A stretch of 64,000 bases of DNA. Origin: UBA5239 sp040394635. GTDB lineage: Bacteria > Verrucomicrobiota > Lentisphaeria > Victivallales > Victivallaceae. The notes under the pieces are model-generated. The model was not told the origin of the DNA. It ran no database searches and was given only the letters and a program-made list of their open reading frames with translations. Both the position numbers and the translations under genes were made by a program. The stretch lies in contig JBEBRW010000004.1 of NCBI GenBank assembly GCA_040394635.1, positions 84,378-148,377 of the forward strand, given 5' to 3'. Each line of letters opens with the position of its first letter. The first letter of the stretch is position 1. Of the stretch, positions 25,711-34,035 are shown piece after piece.

Positions 25711-28044
25711 ATGCATTGGATCGATTGGATTATCGTGGTCATACCACTTTTTATAGTGATGCTGATCGCACTGAAAAGTCAGAAATATGTAAAGGGAGTG
25801 GCAGACTTCCTGACGGCGGGCCGGGTGGCCGGCCGCTATGTAGTGGCGGTAGCCAGCGGTGAAGCGGCAACGGGGCTGATCAGCCTGGTTGCGATTTTCG
25901 AGATGTACTACACTTGCGGTTTCGCCGTCAGTTTCTGGAGCAGTATTGCCACGCCAATCGGTCTGGCGTTTGCCTTGACGGGGTATTGTACCTACCGTTT
26001 CCGTGAAACCCGCGCCATGACCATGGGGCAGTTTTTCGAGATGCGTTACAGCAAGGGGTTCCGTATTTTCGCCGCCGTGCTGCAATCGCTCTCCGGCGTT
26101 ATCAATTACGCGATTTTTCCCGCCGTCAGCGCGCGTTTCCTGATCTATTTCCTGGACCTGCCGACGCATGTGCAATTTCTCGGCCTGAACTTTCCGACCT
26201 TCGGGCTGGTCATGTTCGCATTTCTTTCGCTGGCCGTGCTGATCATCACGCTGGGCGGCCAGATCACCATCATGACCACCGACTGCGTGGCGGGTATCTT
26301 GAGTTATCCCATGTATGTGATCATTGTCGGATTCATTCTGTACAAATTCTCCTGGACCAAGGAAATGGCCCCCACGCTGCTGGACCGCGCCCCGGGGATG
26401 AGCTTGCTCAACCCGTACGACGTCTATCTGCTGCGCGACTTCAACCTCTTCTATATTTTCGTCGGTATCTTTGCCTCGGTTTTCAACCGCATGTCGTGGT
26501 CGGGCCTGCAGGGCTACAACTGCTCCGCGGCGAACGCCCACGAACAGAAAATGGGGGGCCTCCTCGGCACCTGGCGCGCCGGTTTCTCCGTCATGATGTA
26601 TGTCCTGCTGGCTGTGGCCGCATATACCTATCTGCATCATGCCAACTTCGCGCCGAAGGCCAAAAACATCCATACCCAGCTCACCAAGAAAACACTTTCC
26701 GACATTGCCGTCGACAAGGAGTTCGATACCGCCCGCCAGGAAATCCACACCATGCTGGCCACCGGCGAGATGAGCGAGCACATCAAGGCCAGTCTCCCCG
26801 AAAATACCAAAATCAATCCCGAGGCCTTCACGCCGAATGATTACAAAGGCATTTCCCAGGCTGCTCTGGCCCAGGTCAATAAGAGCACTGGACAAACCTT
26901 CGGGACCATCTATAACCAGATGCTGGAGCCGACTGCCATCCGGGAAATGCTGCCGATCGGCCTGACCGGGGTATTCTGCGCGCTCATGATCTTCCTCCTG
27001 GTCACGACCGATACCTCCTACTTGCATTCCTGGGGCAGTATCATCGTGCAGGACCTGGTTCTGCCGTTCCGCAAAACGCCATTTACCCCCAGGCAGCAGT
27101 TGTGGCTCCTGCGGCTGGTGATCGCCGGCGTGGCGGCGTTTGCCTTCTTCTTCTCGTTCTTCTTTGCCCAGATCGACTATATCCTGATGTTCTTCGCGAT
27201 CACCGGGGCCATCTGGCTCGGGGGCGCGGGGCCGATCATCGTCTTCGGACTGTACTGGAAACGCGGGACCACGGCGGGTGCCTTTGCCGCGCTGAGCGCG
27301 GGTGCGTTCCTGGCCGTGGGCGGCATCATTATCCAGCAGACCTGGGTCGCGCACGTTTATCCGGCGCTGGTTCGCTGGGAGCTCGCCGGGACCGTCGGTA
27401 ACCTCCTGGAGGCGATTTCCAGCCCGTTCAATCCGTATATCATATGGACCATGCGTGCCGACCGCTTCCCGATCAACTCGCAGGAAATCTACTTTATCGC
27501 CATGTTGACCGCGATTATCCTGTATGTGGTCCTTTCGCTGATCACCTGCCGTACGCCGTTTAACCTGGACCGTATCCTGCACCGCGGCAAATACCGGACC
27601 CACGGCGAAGTGGAAAAGGTCAAGATTCCGCTGACCTGGAAAACGTTCCCGAGCAAGATCCTCGGCATCGACTCCGCCTATACCCGCGGCGACAAGATTC
27701 TCGCCTGGTCGGTATTCCTGTGGTCGTTCGGCAAAGCGTTCATCCTCTTCTTTGTCTGCGTGGTCATCTGGAACTTCTTTTATCGCTGGCCGGCCGAGTG
27801 GTGGGTTCACTACTTCTTCATCACCAACGTGGTGGTGGCCGGGATTGTCGGGATCGTCAGCACGGTCTGGTTCTCGATCGGCGGAACGACAGACCTGATG
27901 AAGATGTTCAAGAGTCTGGACAAACGCACCCACGATGATACCAACGTGCTGGACGACGGCCGCGTGGTCGGTCATGTCTCCGCCGATGATGCCAAACTGA
28001 TGGAGCAAATAGAAAAAAAGGATGGTCCCAATGAAAAAGCTTAA
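25711..28044 (+). CDS. Sodium:solute symporter (SSF family)
   Basis: 777 residues with AAGGA before ATG 25711. It has about 14 hydrophobic segments; VKGVADFLTAGRVAGRYVVA near residue 30 and FEMRYSKGFRIFAAVLQSLS near 110 are typical of the SSF family, which imports sugars, carboxylates or amino acids with sodium. An extramembrane insert of about 90 residues (about 310-400) splits the middle of the protein, and the C-terminus is extended beyond 600 with two further segments and a charged tail. Both make it longer than the usual 500-600. A 38-residue membrane gene overlaps its end. Confidence 0.85.
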   Translation: MHWIDWIIVVIPLFIVMLIALKSQKYVKGVADFLTAGRVAGRYVVAVASGEAATGLISLVAIFEMYYTCGFAVSFWSSIATPIGLAFALTGYCTYRFRETRAMTMGQFFEMRYSKGFRIFAAVLQSLSGVINYAIFPAVSARFLIYFLDLPTHVQFLGLNFPTFGLVMFAFLSLAVLIITLGGQITIMTTDCVAGILSYPMYVIIVGFILYKFSWTKEMAPTLLDRAPGMSLLNPYDVYLLRDFNLFYIFVGIFASVFNRMSWSGLQGYNCSAANAHEQKMGGLLGTWRAGFSVMMYVLLAVAAYTYLHHANFAPKAKNIHTQLTKKTLSDIAVDKEFDTARQEIHTMLATGEMSEHIKASLPENTKINPEAFTPNDYKGISQAALAQVNKSTGQTFGTIYNQMLEPTAIREMLPIGLTGVFCALMIFLLVTTDTSYLHSWGSIIVQDLVLPFRKTPFTPRQQLWLLRLVIAGVAAFAFFFSFFFAQIDYILMFFAITGAIWLGGAGPIIVFGLYWKRGTTAGAFAALSAGAFLAVGGIIIQQTWVAHVYPALVRWELAGTVGNLLEAISSPFNPYIIWTMRADRFPINSQEIYFIAMLTAIILYVVLSLITCRTPFNLDRILHRGKYRTHGEVEKVKIPLTWKTFPSKILGIDSAYTRGDKILAWSVFLWSFGKAFILFFVCVVIWNFFYRWPAEWWVHYFFITNVVVAGIVGIVSTVWFSIGGTTDLMKMFKSLDKRTHDDTNVLDDGRVVGHVSADDAKLMEQIEKKDGPNEKA

Positions 28045-28147
28045 TGAGTGGTTCGGTGCCTATCTGGCGGCGCTGGTCGCATTGCTGCTGATCTCAGCCA
28101 GCTACCTGACCTTTCTGCCGCAGCTGAAACGCCGCAGCAAAGCCTGA
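28031..28147 (+). CDS. Overlapping 38-residue single-span membrane microprotein
   Basis: ATG 28031 to TGA 28145-28147, overlapping the symporter end by 14 bases in another frame. It reads MKKLNEWFGAYLAALVALLL, then ISASYLTFLPQLKRRSKA. That is one hydrophobic helix (about residues 9-30) with a basic tail, which fits inside-positive topology at the C-terminus. AAGGA lies about eight bases before the ATG. Position and layout suggest a symporter accessory or regulatory peptide, like other small transporter-associated proteins; this is inference. Confidence 0.6.
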   Translation: MKKLNEWFGAYLAALVALLLISASYLTFLPQLKRRSKA

Positions 28148-28192
28148 GGGTTTTTATTTGGGGAAACCGGCAAACTTTTAACAAAGTTTTCC

Positions 28193-28317
28193 CTTTTCCC
28201 CAAACCCCTTTGACCCTTTCAAATCTTTCTAAAATCTGGCGGTTTATCGAGTTGCGATGCAATTCGATAAACCGCCCGTTCTTTAAAAGTTTTTGGAAAA
28301 AGGGGTGTGGGGAAAAG
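28193..28317. repeat. Nested imperfect inverted repeat (about 125 bases)
   Basis: Outer arms 28193-28211 and 28299-28317 pair at 18 of 19 positions (CTTTTCCCC...). An inner hairpin has arms 28238-28253 and 28261-28276, which pair at 15 of 16 positions (GGCGGTTTATCGA core). A further small hairpin (AACCTTTTTCAAAAAGGTT) lies at 28319-28337. It separates the symporter end from the convergent xseA end and may stop transcription from both sides, or be a mobile repeat. Confidence 0.7.
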
Positions 28318-28361
28318 AACCTTTTTCAAAAAGGTTTTTTCACCGCAAAGCAAGAAAGCGA

Positions 28362-29696
28362 TCAGCGTTCCCGGCGGGTGACGATCTCGCCGTGGGCGAG
28401 TTTCACGGTCAGTTCGGTGCCGATGGCGGCATCGTCGGGCGAAGTGATGATCCGGCCGTCGTCGAGACGGTTAACCATGGCGTAGCCGCGTTTGAGTACC
28501 TGCGTGGGGTCCAGGTTGCCCAGCGAACGCTTCAGGTTCTCCAGTTGCACGGATTTCTCCGCGTGGTAATGACGGGTATTGCGCAGCAACTGCTCGCCGA
28601 GCTGATTCACGATCAGACGCTTCTCGCGGAACACGGCCTGCGGCGACAACCCCTTCAGCCGTTCGCCGAGCAGCCCGACCCGGTTCGATGCCTCGACCAT
28701 GGCGTGACGCAGCGCGTTTTTCATTTCGCCGTCCAGTTCGTCGATCTGCTGCTGCTTCTGACGGATCATATAAACCGGCTCGCGGAACACAAAACTGTTA
28801 GCCGCTTCGCCGAGACGGTGGCGCATCTCCAGCCTCATGGCGTCCAGCGACGAAGTCATATCTTTCTGCAAACGGTTCACCCGTTCGATCAACTCATCGC
28901 GGTGGGCGGCCACCAGTTCGGCCGCCGCCGACGGCGTCGGCACCCGCAAATCCGCGGCGAAATCGCTTAGCGTAAAATCGATTTCGTGCCCCACGGCGCT
29001 GATCACCGGAATCCGGCTCGCTGCAATCGCCCGTATCACGATTTCTTCGTTAAAGGCCCACAAATCCTCCATGCTGCCGCCCCCACGCGTGACTACAATC
29101 ACATCCACCCCGCCGGAACGGTTGAAAAATTCGATACCGCGCACCAGCCCCGGCGCCGCCGTGGCGCCCTGGACCGGCGAGGGATAAATCTTCACCGGGA
29201 GCCCCGGGAAACGGCGCGTCACAATCTGCAGGAAATCGCGGATGGCCGCGCCGTCCGGCGATGTGACCACCCCCACGCAGCCGGGCAGCACCGGGATGCT
29301 TCTCTTGCGCTCGCTGTCGAACAAGCCCTCGGTGCTCAACCGCAGTTTCAGCTCTTCGAAACGCCGCTGCAGTTCCCCGAAGCCGACCGGACGGATCGAC
29401 TTGACGCTGAACTGATATTCGCCCCGCACTTCGTACACGGTCAGCTTGCCGAAAACTTCCACCTCGGAGCCGATCTGCAGCCGCAGCTGTTCCACCGCCC
29501 GCGCCCCGCTGAAAAACACCACCCGCATCTGCGAGCGCTTGTCCTTGAGCGTCATATACACATGCCCGGAGGCGCGCTGTACGCTCAGCGTACCGATTTC
29601 ACCGCGCATCCAGAATGGCAGCAGGCTGTTTTCGAGGATTTCGCGGACGACCGCGTTCGCCTCGGATACCTGCCAGATTTTATCGTTTTCGTTCAT
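28362..29696 (-). CDS. xseA: Exodeoxyribonuclease VII large subunit
   Basis: 444 residues. The N-terminal OB-fold begins WQVSEANAVVREILENSLLP and GHVYMTLKDKRSQMRVVFFS. The catalytic domain has VGVVTSPDGAAIRDFLQI, VIVVTRGGGSMEDLWAFNEE and VISAVGHEIDFTLSDFAADL, signatures of XseA. A long coiled-coil region follows (about 270-390). It forms exonuclease VII with the small subunit XseB, degrading single-stranded DNA in the cytoplasm; no xseB is seen in the window. It lies three bases after the site-2 protease-like gene. Confidence 0.95.
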   Translation of the reverse strand: MNENDKIWQVSEANAVVREILENSLLPFWMRGEIGTLSVQRASGHVYMTLKDKRSQMRVVFFSGARAVEQLRLQIGSEVEVFGKLTVYEVRGEYQFSVKSIRPVGFGELQRRFEELKLRLSTEGLFDSERKRSIPVLPGCVGVVTSPDGAAIRDFLQIVTRRFPGLPVKIYPSPVQGATAAPGLVRGIEFFNRSGGVDVIVVTRGGGSMEDLWAFNEEIVIRAIAASRIPVISAVGHEIDFTLSDFAADLRVPTPSAAAELVAAHRDELIERVNRLQKDMTSSLDAMRLEMRHRLGEAANSFVFREPVYMIRQKQQQIDELDGEMKNALRHAMVEASNRVGLLGERLKGLSPQAVFREKRLIVNQLGEQLLRNTRHYHAEKSVQLENLKRSLGNLDPTQVLKRGYAMVNRLDDGRIITSPDDAAIGTELTVKLAHGEIVTRRER

Positions 29697-29699
29697 CGC

Positions 29700-30329
29700 T
29701 TAAAAATACGTCAGAATATGGAGCACGCCCCTGATAACCAGATTCGACAGAAACACCCCGGCCGCGTATACATAGTCGAGAAATACCACGACCAGCAACA
29801 CCAGGAATATGGCGATTCCACCCACCATTTCGTTGCGGGCCTGTTTAATGTGCGGGGCAAAATGCGTCACCACGTGCCAGCCGTCGAAACCCGGCACCGG
29901 CAGGATATTGATCACAAAAAGCACGATGTTAATCACTCCGCCCAGGCGGCACAGCCGGAAAGCGGTCGACGGCGCTCCGAAATACAGGCAAAACGCGGCG
30001 CCCGCCGAAAAAAGCAGAAACAGCAGCAGATTGGTGCACGGCCCCGCCAGCGATACGAGCATATCGCTGATTTTGCGCCGCATCCGCGCCGGATTCACCG
30101 GTACCTGGCCCCACGCCAGCCCGATCAGGCACAGCAGCGCCAGCGACCAGAGCCCCATCTGCTTCAGCGGATTCAGCGTCAAATGCCCCTGTTCGGCGGC
30201 CGTCGCATCCCCTTCCTTCAACGCCACCCAGGCATGGGCGAGTTCGTGGCAGCAGACCGACACCACCACGATGAATACCTGCATAAAAAAGAATTGCGGA
30301 TTTTCCCACAACTGTCGGATAAATATCAT
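29700..30329 (-). CDS. Site-2 protease family (M50) membrane metallopeptidase
   Basis: 209 residues with about five membrane segments. VVSVCCHELAHAWVALKEGD carries the zinc motif HExxH, and NILPVPGFDGWHV supplies the third metal ligand (NxxPxxxxDG). It lacks a PDZ domain, so it belongs to the short group of rhomboid-like M50 proteins of unknown substrate. It lies between a NIF3-like domain gene and xseA on the minus strand and probably shares their transcript. Confidence 0.88.
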   Translation of the reverse strand: MIFIRQLWENPQFFFMQVFIVVVSVCCHELAHAWVALKEGDATAAEQGHLTLNPLKQMGLWSLALLCLIGLAWGQVPVNPARMRRKISDMLVSLAGPCTNLLLFLLFSAGAAFCLYFGAPSTAFRLCRLGGVINIVLFVINILPVPGFDGWHVVTHFAPHIKQARNEMVGGIAIFLVLLVVVFLDYVYAAGVFLSNLVIRGVLHILTYF

Positions 30330-30338
30330 AAAAACTCC

Positions 30339-30656
30339 TTAATCGATCGATACCGGCCAATACTGATAAGCCGGTGTTTCATACGGATGGGCCTTTTTCA
30401 AGGCGGCGATTACTTCTTTGATTACATTTGCGGGACAAATCAGCTCGACCTTCATTTCCTCGACTTCCTCGACCTTGGCGTGAGTGCCGATGGAGGGATT
30501 ACTGCCCGGCAACGGCCGGAACTGTCCGTTCCCCACGGTCTGCCAGCAGCAGTTGTCATAATTGCCGAGCTTGCCCGCCCCGGCCTCAAATACCGCGAAC
30601 TTGACTTCTTCCGCCTGGTTCGTGGGTACATAAAATTCCAGTTTCACATAATCCAT
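30339..30656 (-). CDS. Stand-alone NIF3/YqfO-like domain protein
   Basis: 105 residues with GCGAGG before the ATG. VKLEFYVPTNQAEEVKFAVF, AGAGKLGNYDNCCWQTVG, GQFRPLPGSNPSIGT and the C-terminal KKAHPYETPAYQYWPV match the middle insert domain of YqfO-type NIF3 proteins. Stand-alone versions are widespread and their role is unknown; a metal or small-molecule binding function is often guessed from fold. It probably starts the operon with the M50 protease and xseA. Confidence 0.85.
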   Translation of the reverse strand: MDYVKLEFYVPTNQAEEVKFAVFEAGAGKLGNYDNCCWQTVGNGQFRPLPGSNPSIGTHAKVEEVEEMKVELICPANVIKEVIAALKKAHPYETPAYQYWPVSID

Positions 30657-30750
30657 ATTTCACCTCGCCTTGCAATATACCCTCGATTTCGCCGAAAACC
30701 AAACCGGAATCCACAAAAAGTTACCGTCAAGAGTCTTTTCTATAGCAAGA

Positions 30751-30803
30751 TTTTTTTCTGACAGGTCGGACAGGTCGGACAAGTCGGACCTGTCAGAAAA
30801 AAA
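30751..30803. repeat. 16-bp perfect inverted repeat containing GTCGGACAG tandem units
   Basis: TTTTTTTCTGACAGGT (30751-30766) is exactly complementary to ACCTGTCAGAAAAAAA (30788-30803), with a 21-base loop made of 9-bp units (GGTCGGACA style). It ends in A/T runs, so it could work as a terminator in both directions. The rest of 30657-31001 holds a promoter region and no gene. Confidence 0.85.
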
Positions 30804-30856
30804 GATTAAAGAGAGAAGCAATACTTCTTCATCAGCCACGAAATATGTGGATTCCC

Positions 30857-30883
30857 GTCCGACCCGTCCAACTTGTCCGGAAA
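30857..30883. repeat. 9-bp tandem repeat, GTCC core (three units)
   Basis: GTCCGACCC, GTCCAACTT and GTCCGGAAA run in tandem, about 55 bases after the hairpin at 30751. The two sites carry the family in opposite orientation. Confidence 0.75.
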
Positions 30884-30936
30884 AACTTTCTGTACCCTCT
30901 GCGAAAGCATTTGCGCAAAAATCTTCCGATCGGGTC

Positions 30937-30983
30937 TTGACATATCCAGTTTCAGCAGTAAATTAATAATGTAACCGTTTACG
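30937..30983 (+). promoter_or_regulatory. Promoter and LacI-type operator for the amino-sugar operon
   Basis: A -35-like TTGACA (30937-30942) is followed by an AT-rich -10 region (about 30961-30970). TGTAACCGTTTACG at 30970-30983 is a near-palindrome with a central CG, differing by two bases from the common LacI/CcpA-type site TGTAAACGTTTACA. Its place just downstream of the promoter fits repression by the LacI protein at 31002. Confidence 0.6.
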
Positions 30984-31001
30984 CTAAAACAGGAATTTCT
31001 T

Positions 31002-31994
31002 ATGTTTGAGGCACACCGACGAATCACGATCACCGAATTTGCGGAGATTCTGGGAACTTCGACCGCCACGGTCTCGCGGGCGTTCAGCGACAAGGGACGC
31101 ATCAGCAGCAAGACCCGCCAGCGCATTTTGCAGAAGGCCGCCGAGCTCGGTTATCGCCCGAATATCCATGCCCGCAACCTCACCGCCCGTCATAGCGACA
31201 CGGTGGCGCTGTTTTACCCGGAGCTGCGCGGCGAGGAGCCCGATTATTTTCTCTCGGAAATCATGCTCGGGATCAATCGCAATTTGATCCCGCTCAAGAA
31301 AACACTGCAGATTCATCCGTTTGAGCGCAATGCCGTGCCGGATGAAATGGGCCGCTACATCGACCTGCTTTTGAACGGCAGTTTCGCGGGGATCATCGTC
31401 CTCGGCGAGACCATGGGGTCCAAGACGCTGGTGAACGTGGCGCGGCACAACGGCATCCCGTGCATCGGGATCGGCCCCGCGCCCGCGCCGGAAACCAATT
31501 CGTTGTGGTTCGATAACGACGCCGGGGCGTTCCTGGCCGGCAAATATTTCCATGACACCGGACGCAAACACCCCGTCTACATCGCCGGGTTCACCGACGT
31601 GACCAAGGAAAACGGCTTCCGGCGGGGCTTCGGCGGCAAAATCAATATCCTGGAGGGCGGCCACAGTTTCCGCCACGGTTCGCTGGCGTATGAACGGCTG
31701 ATGAAGGAGTTTCCGGGGACCGACAGTGTGCTTTGCGCCAACGACGTGCTGGCGATCGGCTTCATGAAGGCCGCGCTGAATGACGGCAAAAAGATTCCGG
31801 CGGAACTGGCGGTGATCGGGTTCGACGATATCCACCCGGCGCGCTATGTGAACCCCGCGCTGTCTTCCGTGACGCTGAATCTGTATGACCTCGGGGTGAA
31901 ATCGGTCCAGATGCTGGGCCAGTTGCTTTTCGGCGAAAAGGAAGTGCCGTCGGAAAGCATCGAATGCGATCTGATCTTAAGACAATCAAGTTAA
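31002..31994 (+). CDS. LacI-family regulator of the amino-sugar operon
   Basis: 330 residues with AGGA before ATG 31002. TITEFAEILGTSTATVSRAF is the LacI helix-turn-helix and LGYRPNIHARNL the hinge helix. The sensor domain includes TVALFYPELRG, VLCANDVLAIGFMKAAL and AVIGFDDIHPARYVNPALSS, as in sugar-sensing LacI proteins. It heads a five-gene run with 10-16 base gaps and has its own candidate operator upstream, so autoregulation is likely. Confidence 0.9.
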   Translation: MFEAHRRITITEFAEILGTSTATVSRAFSDKGRISSKTRQRILQKAAELGYRPNIHARNLTARHSDTVALFYPELRGEEPDYFLSEIMLGINRNLIPLKKTLQIHPFERNAVPDEMGRYIDLLLNGSFAGIIVLGETMGSKTLVNVARHNGIPCIGIGPAPAPETNSLWFDNDAGAFLAGKYFHDTGRKHPVYIAGFTDVTKENGFRRGFGGKINILEGGHSFRHGSLAYERLMKEFPGTDSVLCANDVLAIGFMKAALNDGKKIPAELAVIGFDDIHPARYVNPALSSVTLNLYDLGVKSVQMLGQLLFGEKEVPSESIECDLILRQSS

Positions 31995-32004
31995 GGGAAT
32001 TTAT

Positions 32005-32913
32005 ATGAAACCTACATTATTGGTATTGGCGGCCGGCATGGGCAGCCGCTACGGCGGGCTCAAACAGCTGGACCAGGTCGGGCCGAACGGCGAAACCATC
32101 ATCGATTATTCGGTGTTCGACGCGATTCGCGCGGGCTTCGGCAAGGTGGTGTTCGTCATCCGTCATGAATTCGAAGACGAGTTCAAGGCGAAAGTCGGCA
32201 GCCGTTACGAGGGCAAAATCGAAGTGGCGTACGCGTTTCAGGATCTGAACGACCTGCCGGCGGGATTTTCCGTGCCGGAGGGGCGCGTCAAGCCGTGGGG
32301 CACCGGCCACGCGGTGCGCGCCGCCCGCGACATCATCAAAGAACCCTTTGCCATGATCAACGGCGATGACCTTTATGGCCGCAACGGCTATCGGCTTCTC
32401 GGCGATTATCTTTCCACTGTGAAGGACGGCGCCAGGGCTTCGTACGCCATCTGCGGTTTCCTGCTGCGCAACTGCCTGTCGGAAAACGGCACCGTGTCGC
32501 GCGGCATCTGCGAAGTTAATGCCGACGGCAACCTCGCTTCGGTGGTCGAAAATACCAAAATCGAGCGCAATGCCGAGGGCAATATCATCAGCCACATGGA
32601 AGATGGTTCCAGTGTCAAGCTGACCGGCGGCGAAGTCACTTCGCTGAATTTGTGGGGCTTCACGCCGTCGCTGTTCGGGAATCTGGAAGAACTTTTCATC
32701 ACGTTCCTGAAGGAGCATGGGCAGAAGGAAAAATCCGAGTTTTATATCCCGTTCGTCGTCGACGCGCTGATCAAATCCGGCAAGGCGGACGTCAAGGTCA
32801 TGACCAGCCCCGACACCTGGATGGGCATCACCTATCGCGAAGACAAGGAAGAACTGATGAACAACATCGGCAAACTGATCGCCGCCGATGTTTATCCGCA
32901 AAAATTATTCTGA
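32005..32913 (+). CDS. NDP-sugar pyrophosphorylase (nucleotidyltransferase family)
   Basis: 302 residues. PTLLVLAAGMGSRYGGLKQL is the nucleotide-binding signature (LAAGxGxR), PWGTGHAVRAARD binds the base, INGDDLYG is the metal-binding DD region, and ENTKIERNAEG is the sugar-binding part. It should join a sugar-1-phosphate to UTP or a related nucleotide. Next to a NahK-like kinase it would make UDP-GlcNAc or UDP-GalNAc, replacing the uridylyltransferase of the bifidobacterial route; the sugar is inferred. Confidence 0.85.
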   Translation: MKPTLLVLAAGMGSRYGGLKQLDQVGPNGETIIDYSVFDAIRAGFGKVVFVIRHEFEDEFKAKVGSRYEGKIEVAYAFQDLNDLPAGFSVPEGRVKPWGTGHAVRAARDIIKEPFAMINGDDLYGRNGYRLLGDYLSTVKDGARASYAICGFLLRNCLSENGTVSRGICEVNADGNLASVVENTKIERNAEGNIISHMEDGSSVKLTGGEVTSLNLWGFTPSLFGNLEELFITFLKEHGQKEKSEFYIPFVVDALIKSGKADVKVMTSPDTWMGITYREDKEELMNNIGKLIAADVYPQKLF

Positions 32914-32929
32914 AAAGGACCTGCATCAA

Positions 32930-34024
32930 ATGGCTCACGATATTGCTAAAATTTACGAAAAATTCGCCATTTACGGCGATTTCATCAGCGCCGCTCCCTA
33001 CGGTTCGGGACACATCAACGACACGTTCAAAGTGGTGGTGAACCAGGCCGGAACCACGGTCAACTACATTTTCCAGCGCATCAATACCAACATTTTCAAA
33101 GAGCCGGTCGGGCTCATGGACAACATCCTGCGCGTGACCAGTCACATGGGGCAGAAATTGCACGGGCAGGAGGACGCCTCGCGCCGTTCGCTGTGCATCG
33201 TTCCGGGCATGGATTTGAAGCCGTATGTGGTGGATGAAAACGGCAATTACTGGCGCGGCTACCTCTTCATCGAAAAGGCGCAGACCTATGACGTGATCAA
33301 AAACGCGGAACAGGCGTTTGAAGTGGCGCGTTCGTTCGGCAATTTCCAGAAGGCACTGGTGGATATTCCCGGCGGGCGGCTGTTCGAAACCATCCCGAAT
33401 TTCCACAACACGCCGAAGCGCCTCGAAGCGCTCGAAGCCGCGATCAAAGCGGACGTCAAGGGTCGTGCCAAGGAAGTCGCCGCCGAGATCGATTTCGTGC
33501 TGAGCCGCCGCGGCGAAGTCTCGAAGCTGATCGACCTGAACGCCGCCGGCGCGATCCCCGAGCGCATCACCCACAACGACACCAAGCTCAATAACGTGAT
33601 GATCGACGACGCCACCGGTAAGGGCATCTGCGTGATCGACCTCGACACCATCATGCCCGGCCTCGTTCATTACGACTTCGGCGACATGGTCCGCACCAGC
33701 ACCAGCCCGAGCATGGAAGACGAAAAGGACCTCTCCAAGGTCTATATGCAGTTTAATATGTTCGAAGCGCTGCTGCGCGGCTATCTTGAGTCGGCGGGCG
33801 ATTTCCTGAATCCGGTCGAACGCGAAAACCTGCCGTTCAGCGGCAAACTGATTACGCTCGAAATCGGCATCCGGTTCCTGACCGATTATCTCTCCGGTGA
33901 TGTCTATTTCAAGATCCACCGCCCGGAACACAACCTCGACCGTTGCCGCACCCAGTTCAAGCTGGTTGCCTCGATCGAAGAACAAATGCCGCAGATGATG
34001 AACCTCCTGAACAGTATCAAATAA
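32930..34024 (+). CDS. nahK: NahK-like N-acetylhexosamine 1-kinase (APH-fold phosphotransferase)
   Basis: 364 residues from ATG 32930 (MAHDIAKIYEKF); an upstream frame start would overlap the pyrophosphorylase end. SAAPYGSGHINDTFKVVV starts the kinase fold. The catalytic loop THNDTKLNNVMIDD and the metal loop CVIDLDTIMPGLVHYDFGD closely follow the pattern of NahK proteins, which phosphorylate GlcNAc or GalNAc at C1 using ATP. Homology to general aminoglycoside-type kinases is the alternative. Its neighbours (nucleotidyltransferase, epimerase, NagB) support the amino-sugar role. Confidence 0.75.
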   Translation: MAHDIAKIYEKFAIYGDFISAAPYGSGHINDTFKVVVNQAGTTVNYIFQRINTNIFKEPVGLMDNILRVTSHMGQKLHGQEDASRRSLCIVPGMDLKPYVVDENGNYWRGYLFIEKAQTYDVIKNAEQAFEVARSFGNFQKALVDIPGGRLFETIPNFHNTPKRLEALEAAIKADVKGRAKEVAAEIDFVLSRRGEVSKLIDLNAAGAIPERITHNDTKLNNVMIDDATGKGICVIDLDTIMPGLVHYDFGDMVRTSTSPSMEDEKDLSKVYMQFNMFEALLRGYLESAGDFLNPVERENLPFSGKLITLEIGIRFLTDYLSGDVYFKIHRPEHNLDRCRTQFKLVASIEEQMPQMMNLLNSIK

Positions 34025-34035
34025 GGATAAGAAAG

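Noticed and set aside
25300..28008. A 902-residue open frame antisense to the symporter
   Set aside because: It is the shadow of a high-GC gene: rich in His, Asp, Arg and Gln with no domain, no ribosome site, and no hydrophobic or motif pattern.
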